A stretch of 63,949 nucleotides of DNA from Clostridia bacterium (GCA_017461365.1 JAFTYG010000076.1:1-63949); one strand, 5' to 3'; shown: positions 51,681-62,404, numbered from the stretch's first letter. Program-made: numbers and translations. The notes: a model not told the origin generated them from the sequence alone.

Positions 51681-52682
51681 TTATTGGAATAGAGCAGACA
51701 TCAGGAGAGAAAAAATAAATCCGAGAGCGGCGCATACGGGGAAGGTCAGCCCCCACGCGGCAAGCATCTGAGAAACGATGCGAAGATCAACTCCGCCGCG
51801 CTTACAAAAGCCCGTTCCCATAATGGCACAGGATTTTGAATGTGTGGTGCTTGCGGGAATACCGAGAAGAGAACAGATAAAGAGCACTGCGGATGAGGCT
51901 ATATCTGAGGCGCTTCCGCCTGCGGCGTCGAGATCGGTCATATCACAGCCGACCTTTTTTATTATCCTTGCGCCGCCGAGAGCCGTGCCGAGCGTCATTA
52001 CCGAAGCGCATATGAGAACGACTCCGATGGGGATATTTCCGTCAAAGACCTCGCCCCCGCTTCCAAGCGACAGAGCAAGCATATATATGCCCATAAATTT
52101 TTGTGAGTCCTGCGCTCCGTGTAAAAGAGCGCTCACTGCGGCGCTCAGCTTTTGCGCGCGTGAAAAATAAAGCATCGTTCGCCGCCGTTCGCTTCCTCGG
52201 AGAATGAAGCATAAGAGCTTGTTGACAACGTATCCGAGAACGAACGGCGGAAGAGTCGTGGCGAAAAGCCCCGTGAGCACAAGCGCCCATTCCTTTAGGT
52301 TGATTGCGTCAAGACTCATGCGCTCCGCTATCGCCGCACCCGTAATGCCCGAAATAAGGGCGTGGCTCTCGCTTGTGGGAAGTCCGAAACGCCACGCAAG
52401 CGTCGCCCAGAGTATGACCGCCGCAAGCCCCGCTGCTATCGCGTACAGCGCGCCCTTGCCGTCACTCCCGAGGTCTACGATATTGTAAAGAGTTTCAGCA
52501 ACGCGCGGACTTATCAGCGCCATTCCCACAGCTCCCGTAAAATTACATACTGAAGCCAACACAAGCGCGGAGGATGGGGACATTGAGCGCGTCGACACAC
52601 ATCCCGCGATGGCGTTCGGAGCGTCTGTCCATCCGTTGACAAGCACAACGAGCAAAATAAGAACTGTTATGACCGCTATCAT
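51681..52682 (-). CDS. pit: Inorganic phosphate transporter (PiT family)
   Basis: 333 residues, about 10 helices, with the two inverted PiT signatures: VNGWTDAPNAIAGCVSTRSMSP near the N-terminus (GxxDxxNAI) and a second LGIPASTTHSKSCAIMG at the C-terminal half. It imports phosphate by proton or sodium symport. GGAGGG precedes ATG 52682. It is shorter than PitA (499) as in most Bacillota. Operon with the DUF47 regulator. Confidence 0.92.
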   Translation of the reverse strand: MIAVITVLILLVVLVNGWTDAPNAIAGCVSTRSMSPSSALVLASVCNFTGAVGMALISPRVAETLYNIVDLGSDGKGALYAIAAGLAAVILWATLAWRFGLPTSESHALISGITGAAIAERMSLDAINLKEWALVLTGLFATTLPPFVLGYVVNKLLCFILRGSERRRTMLYFSRAQKLSAAVSALLHGAQDSQKFMGIYMLALSLGSGGEVFDGNIPIGVVLICASVMTLGTALGGARIIKKVGCDMTDLDAAGGSASDIASSAVLFICSLLGIPASTTHSKSCAIMGTGFCKRGGVDLRIVSQMLAAWGLTFPVCAALGFIFSLLMSALFQ

Positions 52683-52861
52683 ACCGCCATCCCTCCGACA
52701 AAAATATCACTATGTAAAACTTATGACGGGAAGGGCGCATAAATTCCAACGGACAAACAGGCAAAGCACAAAATATTTGCCGAGCAATATTAAAAAAAGC
52801 TACACAAGGGGAGGATTTTATGGTATAATATATTGAATGGCTTTGTGACTATTCTGGATAC

Positions 52862-53029
52862 GTTCAAATTGGAATTTGTCGGTGTGTTTGTATCGGTGGA
52901 AAAACTAACAAAAAAGCCTTCCCCCGCTGGGGAAGGCTGAATATTAGTTCGCCCACAGTTATTCTTTGTTTGTGTGAACATATCGACTTTTCGCCAACGG
53001 CGAAAAAGATAAACTCCAATTTGAAGATT
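52862..53029. repeat. Intergenic repeat element, family A copy 3
   Basis: Left end TTCAAATTGGAATTTGTCGG, right end GATAAACTCCAATTTGAAG; between them AGCCTTCCCCCGCTGG / GGGGAAGGCT hairpin and a CTTTTCGCC-AAC-GGCGAAAAAG hairpin next to the right end. The right 40 bases are nearly the reverse complement of the left end of copy 1 (18446). The gap 52683-53072 contains nothing else except a TATAAT at 52824 without a good -35. Confidence 0.75.
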
Positions 53030-53069
53030 TACTGAATAGTTATATAGACTTTTATTTTCAGAGGTTTGA

Positions 53070-55073
<2,004 letters not shown>

Positions 55074-55080
55074 GTGAAAA

Positions 55081-55248
55081 TGCACAGTGCACAATGCACA
55101 ACGCACAATTAAGGTAACTTTTCGTAAACGAAAAGTAATTTATTCAAATGACACTTTATAAATTTTTGTATTATTATACCTGAAAAATATAAGTCAATTT
55201 GCTTTTTGCCACAGGCAAAAAGCTACCTAAGTTGTGAACTGTGCATTG
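55081..55248. repeat. MITE-like intergenic element with inverted ends (family B)
   Basis: Left end CACAATGCACAACGCACAAT-TAAGGTAACTTTT, right end in reverse CAATGCACAGTTCACAACTTAGGTAGCTTTTT: about 30 bases of imperfect inverted repeat. Each end carries a hairpin (ACTTTTCG/CGAAAAGT left; GCTTTTTGCC/GGCAAAAAGC right). The middle is A/T-rich with no gene. Total about 168 bases. Confidence 0.7.
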
Positions 55249-55258
55249 GAATAGTTAC

Positions 55259-55822
55259 TTATACTCCCGTGAAAGCAACTATTCCCCTATATATCCCTTC
55301 GGCAAAGAGATCGGGACGGGTGTTCATTAAATTCGCGTCGTTAGGATTTGTGATAAATCCAAGCTCCACAAGCACCGATGGCATAGCGGTGCGGCGCAGA
55401 ACGTAAAGATTTGTGCGTACCTGCATACCTCTGTTTCGCAGTCCTGTCGTCTCGTTGAGCCCGACAAGAATATCCTCCCCGAGACTGAACGCGGCGGATG
55501 GCTCGGAAAAGGCGAACGCCTCGCTACCCGTGGCGGAACTGATGCTTGACGCGTTGGTATGTAGACTTATAAAATAATCCGCGCCCCATTCGTTTGCTTC
55601 GGAAACACGCAGACGCAGACTTGTAGAGTTTGATGTTCCTATCTGTGAGTCTGGAGTTGGACGCGAGAGCCTTACCTCAAAATTGCCGTTGGCGCGCAAA
55701 AGCTCCGCAAGATCAACGCCTACGCGGTAAACTATGTCCTGCTCTCGTAGTCCGTTTCCCTCAGCGCCCGCGTTCGGATTCTGCGGATTGTGTCCTTGAT
55801 CTATGTATATCTTTATCGCCAT
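55259..55822 (-). CDS. N-acetylmuramoyl-L-alanine amidase, Amidase_3 domain only
   Basis: 187 residues consisting of one Amidase_3 domain: IYIDQGHNPQNPNAG (zinc His), GLREQDIVYRVG (zinc Glu), FISLHTNASS (zinc His) and SVLVELGFITNPNDANLM (catalytic Glu). It cuts the amide bond between muramic acid and the stem peptide. ATG 55822 follows AAGGAG, and there is no signal peptide or binding domain, so its route to the wall is unknown. It diverges from rsmI. Confidence 0.88.
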   Translation of the reverse strand: MAIKIYIDQGHNPQNPNAGAEGNGLREQDIVYRVGVDLAELLRANGNFEVRLSRPTPDSQIGTSNSTSLRLRVSEANEWGADYFISLHTNASSISSATGSEAFAFSEPSAAFSLGEDILVGLNETTGLRNRGMQVRTNLYVLRRTAMPSVLVELGFITNPNDANLMNTRPDLFAEGIYRGIVAFTGV

Positions 55823-55905
55823 TGTGTACTCCTTCCGTAAATGTGTTCTATGTGCATAATATTCGGCGGGATGGCAGATTGTGAAAAAATAGAAGGAATT
55901 TTTAT

Positions 55906-56778
55906 ATGACGACTTATAAAAACTCAGAAGAAAAAAATCAAATAAGAGGCGGTGTCCTCTACCTTGTGGCAACGCCTATAGGTAATCTTGCCGATATGAG
56001 CGAACGCGCCCTCAAGGTGCTTTCCGAGGTCGACTTTATCGCGGCGGAGGATACGAGAAATTCTTTGCGCTTGCTCACGCATTTCAGCATTTCCAAGCCT
56101 ATGGTCTCGTATCACGACCACAATAGGCGCGAACGGGGTGAGGAGATAGCAGAAAGACTCCTTTCGGGGGAGTCCTGCGCGCTTATTACCGATGCGGGAA
56201 CTCCCGCAATATCCGATCCCGGGGAGGATATTGTCGCTCTTTGCGCAGAGCGAGGCATACCCGTAACGAGCGTCCCCGGGGCGTGCGCTATGATAACCGC
56301 GCTCACGCTTTCGGGGCTTCCTACCGCAAGATTTGTTTTTGAGGGCTTTTTGCCCGTTCAGAAAAAAGAGAGAAGAGAACGGCTCGAAGAGCTCGCATAT
56401 GAGAGAAGGACGTTTATACTCCACGAAGCGCCCCACAAGCTCCGTACGACTCTTTCCGACCTTGCCGAGGTATTGGGCACAGAGAGGAGAATATCCTTGT
56501 GCAGAGAGCTTACAAAGCTAAACGAGGACGTTCAGAGAACGACACTTGCCGACGCTGTGGAATATTACAGCGAAAAAGAGCCGAGAGGCGAATACGTTCT
56601 CGTTATAGAGGGAGGACGGAAAAAAAGAGAAGATACCTCGGAAAATACGATGACACCCGAGGAGGCTCTCGCATATTATCTTGAAGAGGGTATGAGCCGA
56701 AACGATGCGCTCAAAGCGGCGGCAAAAAGGCTCGGAATATCGAAAAACGAGCTCTATCGGCTGACTCTCGGCAAATAA
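55906..56778 (+). CDS. rsmI: 16S rRNA (cytidine-1402-2'-O)-methyltransferase
   Basis: 290 residues of the tetrapyrrole-methylase fold: GGVLYLVATPIGNLADMSERAL, AAEDTRNS and ITDAGTPAISDPGEDIV in standard order. RsmI methylates C1402 in the decoding centre of 16S rRNA. The last 60 residues form a helical C-terminal extension (MTPEEALAYYLEEGMSRNDA) as in longer RsmI proteins. RBS AGAAGGAA precedes ATG 55906. Confidence 0.96.
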   Translation: MTTYKNSEEKNQIRGGVLYLVATPIGNLADMSERALKVLSEVDFIAAEDTRNSLRLLTHFSISKPMVSYHDHNRRERGEEIAERLLSGESCALITDAGTPAISDPGEDIVALCAERGIPVTSVPGACAMITALTLSGLPTARFVFEGFLPVQKKERRERLEELAYERRTFILHEAPHKLRTTLSDLAEVLGTERRISLCRELTKLNEDVQRTTLADAVEYYSEKEPRGEYVLVIEGGRKKREDTSENTMTPEEALAYYLEEGMSRNDALKAAAKRLGISKNELYRLTLGK

Positions 56779-56858
56779 ATGAGACCTTTTTATTGCCAAT
56801 ATACAAAGAATTTGGTTGAAAATACATAACATTCTACATTTTGAATGGTGAAAAAAAC

Positions 56859-56887
56859 TTGATTTTTTGCGGATTTTGTGATATTAT
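56859..56887 (+). promoter_or_regulatory. Promoter of asd
   Basis: TTGATT (56859-56864), 17-base spacer, TATTAT (56882-56887). Confidence 0.65.
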
Positions 56888-56941
56888 ATACTGTATAACA
56901 GTGCAATAACGGTGTAATAATTATGAAAGGAATATACAACT

Positions 56942-58018
56942 ATGGAAAAGATGAAGGTTGGCGTTGTCGGCGCCACAGGTATGGTAGGTCAGCGTTTTCT
57001 GACTCTCCTTGAGGATCACCCCTATTTTGAGGTCGCTGCTCTTGCGGCTTCCGCACGTTCTGCGGGAAAGACCTATGAGGAGGCAGTAGGTGCACGTTGG
57101 AAGATGAAAACTCCCATGCCCGAGAAATACAAGAAAATGGTAGTTATCGATGCGGCAAATATCGAGGAGATGGGTAAGCTCTGCTCCTTCGTATTCTGCG
57201 CTGTCGATATGAAAAAGGACGAGATCAAGGCTCTTGAGGAAGCATACGCAAAGGCTGAGATCCCCGTTGTTTCCAATAACTCCGCAAACCGTTGGACTCC
57301 CGACGTACCTATGGTAATTCCGGAGATCAACGACGCGCACCTTGAGGTCATCGCGGCTCAGAGAAAGAGACTTGGAACAAAGAGAGGCTTTATAGCCGTA
57401 AAGCCCAACTGCTCTATCCAGTCCTACGTTCCTGCGCTTACACCCCTTTTGAAGTACGGCATCAAGGAAGTTGTAGCTACTACATATCAGGCAATCTCCG
57501 GCGCAGGTAAGACCTTCAACGAGTGGCCTGAAATGATAGACAATATCATTCCCTACATCGGCGGCGAGGAAGAGAAGAGCGAGCAGGAGCCCCTTCGTGT
57601 ATGGGGTAAGGTTGAAAACGGCGAGATCGTCAAGGCTGACGCTCCCGTAATCACCACACAGTGCATCCGCGTTCCCGTAAGCGACGGACACACTGCGGCT
57701 GTATTCGTTAAATTTGAGAATAAGCCTACTAAGGAAGAGATACTTGAGGCTTGGAAGAACTTCAAGGGCAAGCCCCAAGAGCTTGGACTCCCCCACGCTC
57801 CCGAGCAGTTCATTACCTACTTTGAGGAGGATAACCGTCCTCAGGCTGCTCTCGACCGCGATATATACGGCGGTATGGGCGTAACCGTAGGCAGACTCCG
57901 TGAGGATATAATCTATGACTACAAGTTCGTAGGACTTTCTCATAACACTCTCAGAGGTGCGGCAGGCGGAGCGGTGCTTATCGCTGAGCTCCTTTACAGA
58001 GAGGGTTACTTCAACTGA
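56942..58018 (+). CDS. asd: Aspartate-semialdehyde dehydrogenase
   Basis: 358 residues: VGVVGATGMVGQRFL (NADP-binding start), SNNSANRW, KPNCSIQSYVPAL with the catalytic Cys157, and a C-terminal HNTLRGAAGG. The sequence belongs to the longer fungal/archaeal-type branch, common in Clostridia. It reduces aspartyl phosphate to the semialdehyde for lysine, threonine and methionine synthesis and for diaminopimelate in peptidoglycan. ATG 56942 follows GAAAGGA. Expressed alone, with a hairpin downstream. Confidence 0.95.
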   Translation: MEKMKVGVVGATGMVGQRFLTLLEDHPYFEVAALAASARSAGKTYEEAVGARWKMKTPMPEKYKKMVVIDAANIEEMGKLCSFVFCAVDMKKDEIKALEEAYAKAEIPVVSNNSANRWTPDVPMVIPEINDAHLEVIAAQRKRLGTKRGFIAVKPNCSIQSYVPALTPLLKYGIKEVVATTYQAISGAGKTFNEWPEMIDNIIPYIGGEEEKSEQEPLRVWGKVENGEIVKADAPVITTQCIRVPVSDGHTAAVFVKFENKPTKEEILEAWKNFKGKPQELGLPHAPEQFITYFEEDNRPQAALDRDIYGGMGVTVGRLREDIIYDYKFVGLSHNTLRGAAGGAVLIAELLYREGYFN

Positions 58019-58026
58019 AAATAAAA

Positions 58027-58059
58027 AACAAGGCAGACCGTGAGCGATCTGCCTTGTTC
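58027..58059 (+). terminator. Hairpin between asd and the antiporter gene
   Basis: AACAAGGCAGA / TCTGCCTTGTT; the U-run is poor (CAATAT), so some read-through into the next gene is likely. Confidence 0.65.
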
Positions 58060-58079
58060 AATATAAAAAGGAGAAACTC

Positions 58080-59240
58080 ATGGTAATAAATATTATACTG
58101 TTTTGCGTTGGACTCCTTGTGCTCATAAAGGGCGGCGACTGGTTTGTGGACGGCTCTACGGGTATTGCGCGTAAGTTCCGTCTGCCCGAAATACTCATAG
58201 GCGCTACCGTCGTATCCATCGGAACGACACTTCCCGAGGTAATGGTCTCGGCGCAAGGCGCACTTGCGGGCTCGGGAGATATGGCATACGGAAACGCTAT
58301 GGGCTCGATAATCTGTAATACTTCGCTTATCGCGGCGCTGACAATAGCGATAAAGCCGAGCAAGGCGGACAGAAAGTCGCTGATATTACCGGTTTGTTTC
58401 TTCTTCGGCGCGGCGGCGCTTTATGCATTCGTTGCGTACTTTTTCGGACGCTTCTACCTTTGGGTGGGTATCGTTTTGCTCCTTGCCTTTGTTGCGTATA
58501 TGATCATAAATATCATTAAAGCTAAGCGATCCATGACAGAAAGCAAGAGTGACGTCGAGGCAATATCGGACGCGGCAGAAGAAGCTTCCGAGGAAGCACC
58601 TAAAGAGGGAAAAGATTTTCTCGGCTTCATACTTGTCGGTGCTTCAATGATCATAGCTCAGCTCATAATGACGTTCGGAACGGGCGAGAGTAGCTTTTTG
58701 GTCGGCGCTGTCGGTGCCGTTGTCCTTGCTGTCGGAATACTCAAGGCATTTCTCGGTAAAAAGCTGAAGCTCTTGAGCTCTAACGTACTTGTTATTATCC
58801 TCGGCGCGATATTGATCGCAATAGGCGCAGATTTTCTTGTTGATAACGGCATGGCGATAGCCGCGGCGGTGGGCGTGCCCGAAACCGTCATCGCGCTTAC
58901 TTTCGTGGCACTTGGCACTTCCTTGCCCGAGCTTGTAACGGCGATAACGTCTCTTGCGAAAGGACACAGCGCGCTCTCCCTCGGAAATATCATAGGAGCA
59001 AATCTCTTCAATCTTGTTCTCGTCAACGGCGTTGCGACGACGCTGAGTCCCTTTGACGTACCTACTGACTCTACACTTTTTGGGCATCCCACGTCATTGG
59101 TGTTAGATATTCCTATGATGATAGCGGTAATGCTTTTGCTGACAGTTCCCGCGCTGATACGGGGCAAGCTGTCAAGAGCGCAGGGAATTATCCTGCTTTG
59201 CCTGTATGCCGCATTTTGCGTGGTTCAGTTCGTTATTTGA
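58080..59240 (+). CDS. Calcium/sodium antiporter (CaCA family, YrbG-like)
   Basis: 386 residues, two halves of about five helices each with the family's repeated motif: GATVVSIGTTLPEVMVSAQGAL (alpha-1) and TFVALGTSLPELVTAITSLAKG (alpha-2), each followed by GN.xGS/GA.xxN. An acidic cytoplasmic loop (about 155-180) links the halves. It exports Ca2+ (or a similar divalent ion) in exchange for Na+ or K+. AAGGAG precedes ATG 58080. Confidence 0.93.
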   Translation: MVINIILFCVGLLVLIKGGDWFVDGSTGIARKFRLPEILIGATVVSIGTTLPEVMVSAQGALAGSGDMAYGNAMGSIICNTSLIAALTIAIKPSKADRKSLILPVCFFFGAAALYAFVAYFFGRFYLWVGIVLLLAFVAYMIINIIKAKRSMTESKSDVEAISDAAEEASEEAPKEGKDFLGFILVGASMIIAQLIMTFGTGESSFLVGAVGAVVLAVGILKAFLGKKLKLLSSNVLVIILGAILIAIGADFLVDNGMAIAAAVGVPETVIALTFVALGTSLPELVTAITSLAKGHSALSLGNIIGANLFNLVLVNGVATTLSPFDVPTDSTLFGHPTSLVLDIPMMIAVMLLLTVPALIRGKLSRAQGIILLCLYAAFCVVQFVI

Positions 59241-59245
59241 ATATA

Positions 59246-59286
59246 GAAAAGAGGTCGTCTGAAAAAAGATGACCTCTTTTTTCTTC
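59246..59286 (+). terminator. Terminator of the antiporter gene
   Basis: AAAAGAGGTCGTC / GATGACCTCTTTT stem followed by TTCTTC. Confidence 0.85.
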
Positions 59287-59317
59287 ATAAGACCGTCAAC
59301 AAATTTTCACAATCTAC

Positions 59318-59346
59318 TTGACAAATGTAAAAATAAGGTATATAAT
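59318..59346 (+). promoter_or_regulatory. Promoter of the Mn-riboswitch transcript
   Basis: TTGACA (59318-59323), 17-base spacer, TATAAT (59341-59346), near-consensus. The start would lie about nine bases before the aptamer. Confidence 0.85.
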
Positions 59347-59361
59347 AAACAAGTAATATGT

Positions 59362-59467
59362 AATAAAAGGGAGTAGTTTGCGCAGCTTTGCTGTGTCGGT
59401 TGTGTCGTCAGAACGGCTCGTATAGCCCGGGACAACCTGAACCTTGGTTTAAAACGAGACTTTTATC
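59362..59467 (+). promoter_or_regulatory. yybP-ykoY manganese riboswitch aptamer
   Basis: The aptamer has the key conserved elements: AAAAGGGAGTAG at the 5' end, GTCGTCAGAACG, CCGGGACAACC and AACGAGACTTTT at the 3' end, in the order and spacing of yybP-ykoY RNAs. P1 forms between ATAAAAG and CTTTTAT. This class binds Mn2+ (with Mg2+) and usually switches on Mn exporters. Confidence 0.85.
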
Positions 59468-59498
59468 ATACCGACGTGTGATAAGGTCTTATTTTTTT
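59455..59498 (+). terminator. Riboswitch expression platform (terminator)
   Basis: GAGACTTTTATCA can pair with TGATAAGGTCTT followed by seven T. The CTTTTAT strand is shared with P1 of the aptamer, so Mn-bound P1 would break this terminator: an ON switch. Confidence 0.75.
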
Positions 59499-59519
59499 AC
59501 TCCCGAGAAAGGTGAAAAA

Positions 59520-60647
59520 ATGGAGATACTGTACGAAAACATCCTTCTGCTGTTTCAGAACGGCGGTTGGCAGCGCGTTGTAATGTGGCTCATCGGCGCG
59601 CTTCTTATCTACCTTGCTATCAAAAAGGACATGGAGCCCACGTTGCTTCTTCCCATGGGATTTGGCGCTATCATAGTAAATATCCCCGCGATATACGACG
59701 GCGCGCTTTCCGAGCTTTTTGATATGGGTATTTCAAACGAGCTCTTCCCGCTGATACTCTTCATAGGTATCGGAGCAATGATCGACTTCGGTCCTCTGCT
59801 CTCAAACCCCAAGCTGATGATATTCGGCGCGGCGGCGCAGTTCGGTATATTCTTTACGTTCTGTCTCGCGTCTATATTCTTCACGCTCCCCGAGGCGGCA
59901 TCTATCGGTATCATAGGCGCGGCTGACGGTCCTACGGCTATCGTTGTCGCTATGCAGCTTCTCGGAAGCGACAATGGAATAACAGCGGCGATAATGGTCG
60001 CGGCGTACTCCTATATGGCGCTCGTTCCCGTTATCCAGCCTCCCATCATCAAGCTGATGACTACCAAAAAGGAACGCCTTATCCGTATGCCTTACAGACC
60101 TAAGGCCGTTTCAAAGACTGTAAAGATACTCTTCCCCATAGTTATAACCATAGTTGCGGGACTTATCGCGCCCGAGTCTATCGATCTTATCGGATTCCTT
60201 ATGTTTGGTAATCTCATTCGTGAGTGCGGAGTGCTCGACAGTCTCTCCGAGACAGCGCAGAAGGTGCTTGCAAATCTCATTACCATATTCCTCGGAATTA
60301 CCGTTGCAACACAGATGACGGCTGAAAAGTTCCTTCAGCCCTCCACTCTGCTTATTCTCGGTCTCGGACTTTTCGCATTTATCTTCGATACCGTAGGAGG
60401 AATTCTCGTTGCAAAGATCATCAACCTTTTCTCCAAGGAAAAGATCAATCCTATGATCGGCGCGGCAGGTATCTCGGCGTTCCCGATGGCGGGACGTGTA
60501 GTTCATAAGATGGGACTGAAAGAGGATCCTCAGAACTTCCTTCTTATGCATTCGATCGGTGTAAACGTATCGGGACAGATAGCATCCGTTATCGCAGGCG
60601 GATTGATACTGAGCTTTGCCAAGGATTTCGTAAATTTCCTCGGTTGA
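59520..60647 (+). CDS. Sodium ion-translocating decarboxylase beta subunit (OadB/GcdB/MmdB family)
   Basis: 375 residues, about nine to eleven helices, with the family segments FIGIGAMIDFGPLLSNP, GIIGAADGPTAIVVA and GAAGISAFPMAGRVVHKMG, the last two being the Na+-site half-helices of OadB. In known systems the beta subunit decarboxylates carboxybiotin delivered by alpha and pumps out Na+. ATG 59520 has AGAAAGGTG upstream. Only the beta and a gamma-like gene are here; no alpha or biotin-carrier gene lies nearby. It is directly behind a Mn riboswitch. Confidence 0.92.
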   Translation: MEILYENILLLFQNGGWQRVVMWLIGALLIYLAIKKDMEPTLLLPMGFGAIIVNIPAIYDGALSELFDMGISNELFPLILFIGIGAMIDFGPLLSNPKLMIFGAAAQFGIFFTFCLASIFFTLPEAASIGIIGAADGPTAIVVAMQLLGSDNGITAAIMVAAYSYMALVPVIQPPIIKLMTTKKERLIRMPYRPKAVSKTVKILFPIVITIVAGLIAPESIDLIGFLMFGNLIRECGVLDSLSETAQKVLANLITIFLGITVATQMTAEKFLQPSTLLILGLGLFAFIFDTVGGILVAKIINLFSKEKINPMIGAAGISAFPMAGRVVHKMGLKEDPQNFLLMHSIGVNVSGQIASVIAGGLILSFAKDFVNFLG

Positions 60648-60662
60648 TGAAAGGAGCAGATC

Positions 60663-60848
60663 ATGGATATATTCAAGAACATTGATATGAGCCGCTTTGT
60701 TTTCTCTCTGCAATATATGTGGAAGGGAATGCTTTGCATTTTCGTAGTTATAGCTGTTATCATACTTGTTGTTTACGCGCTGAATTTCTTTATCGGCAAG
60801 ATAGATAAGAAAAAACAGCTTAAAGAACAGGAAAAAGAGAATAACTGA
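60663..60848 (+). CDS. Small single-helix protein, OadG-like gamma subunit
   Basis: 61 residues: one membrane helix (about 20-45, GMLCIFVVIAVIILVVYALNFF) and a short Lys/Glu/Gln tail, as in gamma subunits that hold the decarboxylase complex together. AAAGGAG precedes ATG 60663; it starts 15 bases after the beta gene. Function by context. Confidence 0.7.
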   Translation: MDIFKNIDMSRFVFSLQYMWKGMLCIFVVIAVIILVVYALNFFIGKIDKKKQLKEQEKENN

Positions 60849-60852
60849 AATA

Positions 60853-60890
60853 CGGGCTTTCCCTCGCACTTGGGGGAAAGCCCGATTTTG
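60853..60890 (+). terminator. Terminator of the oadB/oadG-like operon
   Basis: CGGGCTTTCCC / GGGGAAAGCCCG stem followed by ATTTTG. Confidence 0.85.
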
Positions 60891-60922
60891 TGCTTCTGTC
60901 GGTCTTATTTTGAAAATTGTAC

Positions 60923-60950
60923 TTGACTTTTTTTGTTAAAGTGCTATAAT
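60923..60950 (+). promoter_or_regulatory. Promoter of the PHP-domain gene
   Basis: TTGACT (60923-60928), 16-base spacer, TATAAT (60945-60950). Confidence 0.75.
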
Positions 60951-60988
60951 ATGAGTGGTATAAATAAAAACACAAAGGAGAAAAGAAA

Positions 60989-62404
60989 ATGCTTCCAATG
61001 CCAACAAATTATTCGATCTTTCCCGCAGTATATCCCGCAGACAAGGATTCTGAGGTGTGGATAGTTCCAAGTGAGAGAGCCTTTCTTATGTTTGAGGGAG
61101 AGGAATATACCGTCACCGTCATCGGTGTTGACGAGGACGTTCCCGAAAGAAAAGATCCAAAGCACCATAATACCTTTACTGTAAAGGCGTCGGGAGGCGT
61201 TCTCAACTTTAAATATACGTTCCGCGGTGAGCAACAGCATACGGTCATAGTCAACTACAACGAAAAGAATATAGCTAAGCTCTCGGTATATTCGCTTCGT
61301 GAGGATCTCTACGCCCTCACACCTCTGCGCGGAGATCTTCATGCTCACAGCTATCGCTCCGACGGTAATAGAGATCCCGCCGCATTTCTCGGACATTACC
61401 GCGAGCAGGGCTACGATTTCACTACGCTTTCTGACCATAACAGATATTATCCCGGCGGAGAGATCGATGAAACTTATGCCGACGTAAAGCTCGGAATAAC
61501 GCATATCCAAGGCGAGGAGGTGCACGTTCCCGGTACTCCCATACATATCGTTCACGTCGGAGGAAAGAGCTCTGTCGCGCAGATATATATCGATAACTCC
61601 GAGGAATATCAGGCAGATATGGCGGAGCATAAGGCAAACGTCCCCGCATCTGTGCCCGAAAAATATTCCGAGCGCTACGCTATGGCAAAGTGGGTTTGCG
61701 ACAGCGTACATAAGGCGGGTGGACTTGCAATATTCCCCCATCCTTATTGGATGCCGGGTGACTCAAAGTCGTTTAACGTCTGCGATGAGCTTGCAATGAT
61801 ATTCTTAAAGGACGGAATGTTCGACGCGTTCGAGGTCATAGGCGGAATATCTCCGAAGCTCAATAACCGTCAGGTCGCTCTCTGGTGCGAAGCGAGAGCC
61901 GAGGGCGTTAATATCCCCGTTGTGGGATCAAGCGACGTACACGCTATGAAGGACGTGTCAATTTATCCCAATAACTTTACAGTAGCTTTCGCAAAGAGCA
62001 GAAGTGAAGAGGATATACTTGCCGCCATCAAGTCGGGAATGTCGGTTGCCGTTGAGTCTCAGGGCTATGAATACGACAGAATTTGCCGCGCTTACGGTAA
62101 GCTCAGACTTGTAAGCTACGCGCGTTTCCTGCTTGAGGATTACTTCCCGACGCTTCAGCGTATCTGTCAGGGCGAGGGCGTAGCTATGCGCGCTTACGCT
62201 ATGGGAGACGTTGATAAATCGGTAATTGAATGTCAGGTAGAGGTAACGGAGAGCTTTAAGGAGAGATATTTCGGAAGAAAAGCACCTAAGCTCCCGAGCG
62301 CTGAGATAATAGAGTTTGAGAACAGATGGAGAGAAAGACATTGCGAAGGACCTATCACTAAGGGAAGCCTTATTTATTCGGATAAGGTAACGAGACAGAT
62401 ATAA
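60989..62404 (+). CDS. PHP-domain metal-dependent hydrolase
   Basis: 471 residues. After an N-terminal beta region (1-110) the PHP motifs appear in order: LRGDLHAHSYRSDG (His118, His120), FTTLSDHNRYY, IQGEEVHV, AIFPHPYW and VVGSSDVHAMK. The metal cluster of PHP enzymes hydrolyses phosphoesters or related bonds. The long N- and C-terminal parts (the C-terminus has YARFLLEDYFPTLQRICQGEG) are not seen in short PHP phosphatases, and the substrate is unknown. AAAGGAG precedes ATG 60989. No signal peptide. It is followed by a bidirectional terminator. Confidence 0.88.
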   Translation: MLPMPTNYSIFPAVYPADKDSEVWIVPSERAFLMFEGEEYTVTVIGVDEDVPERKDPKHHNTFTVKASGGVLNFKYTFRGEQQHTVIVNYNEKNIAKLSVYSLREDLYALTPLRGDLHAHSYRSDGNRDPAAFLGHYREQGYDFTTLSDHNRYYPGGEIDETYADVKLGITHIQGEEVHVPGTPIHIVHVGGKSSVAQIYIDNSEEYQADMAEHKANVPASVPEKYSERYAMAKWVCDSVHKAGGLAIFPHPYWMPGDSKSFNVCDELAMIFLKDGMFDAFEVIGGISPKLNNRQVALWCEARAEGVNIPVVGSSDVHAMKDVSIYPNNFTVAFAKSRSEEDILAAIKSGMSVAVESQGYEYDRICRAYGKLRLVSYARFLLEDYFPTLQRICQGEGVAMRAYAMGDVDKSVIECQVEVTESFKERYFGRKAPKLPSAEIIEFENRWRERHCEGPITKGSLIYSDKVTRQI

